DNA of 64,000 nucleotides from Ceratopteris richardii (taxonomy: Eukaryota > Streptophyta > Polypodiopsida > Polypodiales > Pteridaceae). The stretch lies in the NCBI GenBank assembly GCA_020310875.1, contig CM035431.1, positions 15,927,267-15,991,266 of the forward strand. Direction: 5' to 3'. Numbering within the stretch: the first letter of the stretch is position 1; each line of letters opens with the position of its first letter. This document shows, piece after piece, positions 63,521 to 64,000 of the stretch. The notes beneath the pieces are model-generated. The model was not told the origin of the DNA and did no database searches. It saw only the letters and a program-made list of their open reading frames with translations. The translations under genes and the position numbers were made by a program.

Positions 63521-64000
63521 GATAAGTCGTAGCTTTTTGAGTTCATCACACATGTGTTTGCACACTTGTACATGTCTCTGGGCCTTGAGATCCTCTTCAA
63601 TCCAAAGGTGGATGCGTTTCGGGCTGATCCCCAAATCACATGCCACCACAACCCTTGGATAGGTACCTCATATAAGGATGCTTGTTAAAACGGGCAAGGA
63701 TAGCTTGAATCCAAGAACGGCATCAAATCCAAGAATGACTTTGAATCAAGCTAAACATGTGATGATTGAGAATGACACATACCATTTTGCACTTCATTGA
63801 CATGTATAGTGGTTATGCCAATACATGTCATGGGTACTTTTAGTGAGCCTTACTAGATTTATCTACTGAGAGTGATGGCACATTTGTTTCTTGCAAACTC
63901 ACTCATTGGTGGACATTAGGGTTTTCGTTATGTACTTCTCTTTTATATATTGCTTGTATTTTTGTATTAGTTTATTCTAGTATATTTTCTTTATGTAATA
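63521..64000. other. No gene recognised
   Basis: Possibly the rest of the diverged TIR element, whose partner also has a CTTGGAT-type interior. No frame above 77 codons and no other repeat boundary. Confidence 0.4.

Overview
The window reads as nuclear DNA of a land plant with a large, repeat-rich genome. I see almost no host gene content. Nearly everything recognisable is Ty1/copia or Ty3/gypsy LTR retrotransposon, with primer-binding sites of the plant initiator-Met tRNA type (TGGTATCAGAGC), two tRNA-derived SINE signals, a small terminal-inverted-repeat element and long AT and TC microsatellites. No bacterial operon, CRISPR array or rRNA is visible. I cannot name the species; a fern, lycophyte or gymnosperm would fit as well as a large-genome angiosperm.

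Layout. At 1-532 and 10.9-12.1 kb lie the two halves of a plus-strand chromovirus (element Z: integrase zinc domain, then integrase C-terminus, chromodomain and 3' LTR). It is split by a decayed minus-strand copia (element A, 533-10895), and A is split inside its integrase by a complete copia (element B, 3057-8212). B has two LTRs I read as identical, a CTATG target duplication and one open 1421-codon gag-pol frame. 12.1-15.6 kb carries fragments: a copia RT piece, a long hairpin, a possible CACTA-type transposase remnant and a gypsy RNase H piece. Two related copia elements follow, C (15601-21892) and D (23068-28569 plus a displaced LTR piece at 39994-40434). 28.6-43.6 kb is a thicket of two related gypsy elements (E1 and E2), a truncated copia (F) and a solo LTR of the D family. 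44.1-45.1 kb is a plus-strand relic of the B family, and 48.3-51.3 kb an LTR and degenerate gag of a third gypsy (H). 54.2-59.1 kb holds an A-like LTR and a minus-strand B-family relic (G), itself interrupted by a TIR element. 59-64 kb is the least transposon-like part and holds a full-length SINE.

The strongest structural result is an inversion of about 11.9 kb (28570-40434). The two outer ends of element D carry the same target duplication in opposite orientation: GCCTT at 23063-23067 and AAGGC at 39989-39993. A degenerate GACCATC array sits outside each end in opposite orientation, and the gypsy E2 reading frame that stops at 40435 resumes at 28570 on the other strand. Undoing the inversion restores D, the array and E2 together.

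B is the only element with a full coding capacity: gag, protease, integrase, RT and RNase H in one polyprotein. Its nucleocapsid zinc knuckle lacks the first cysteine, which an older relative (G) still has. All other elements carry stops, frameshifts or deletions and probably survive only as sequence.
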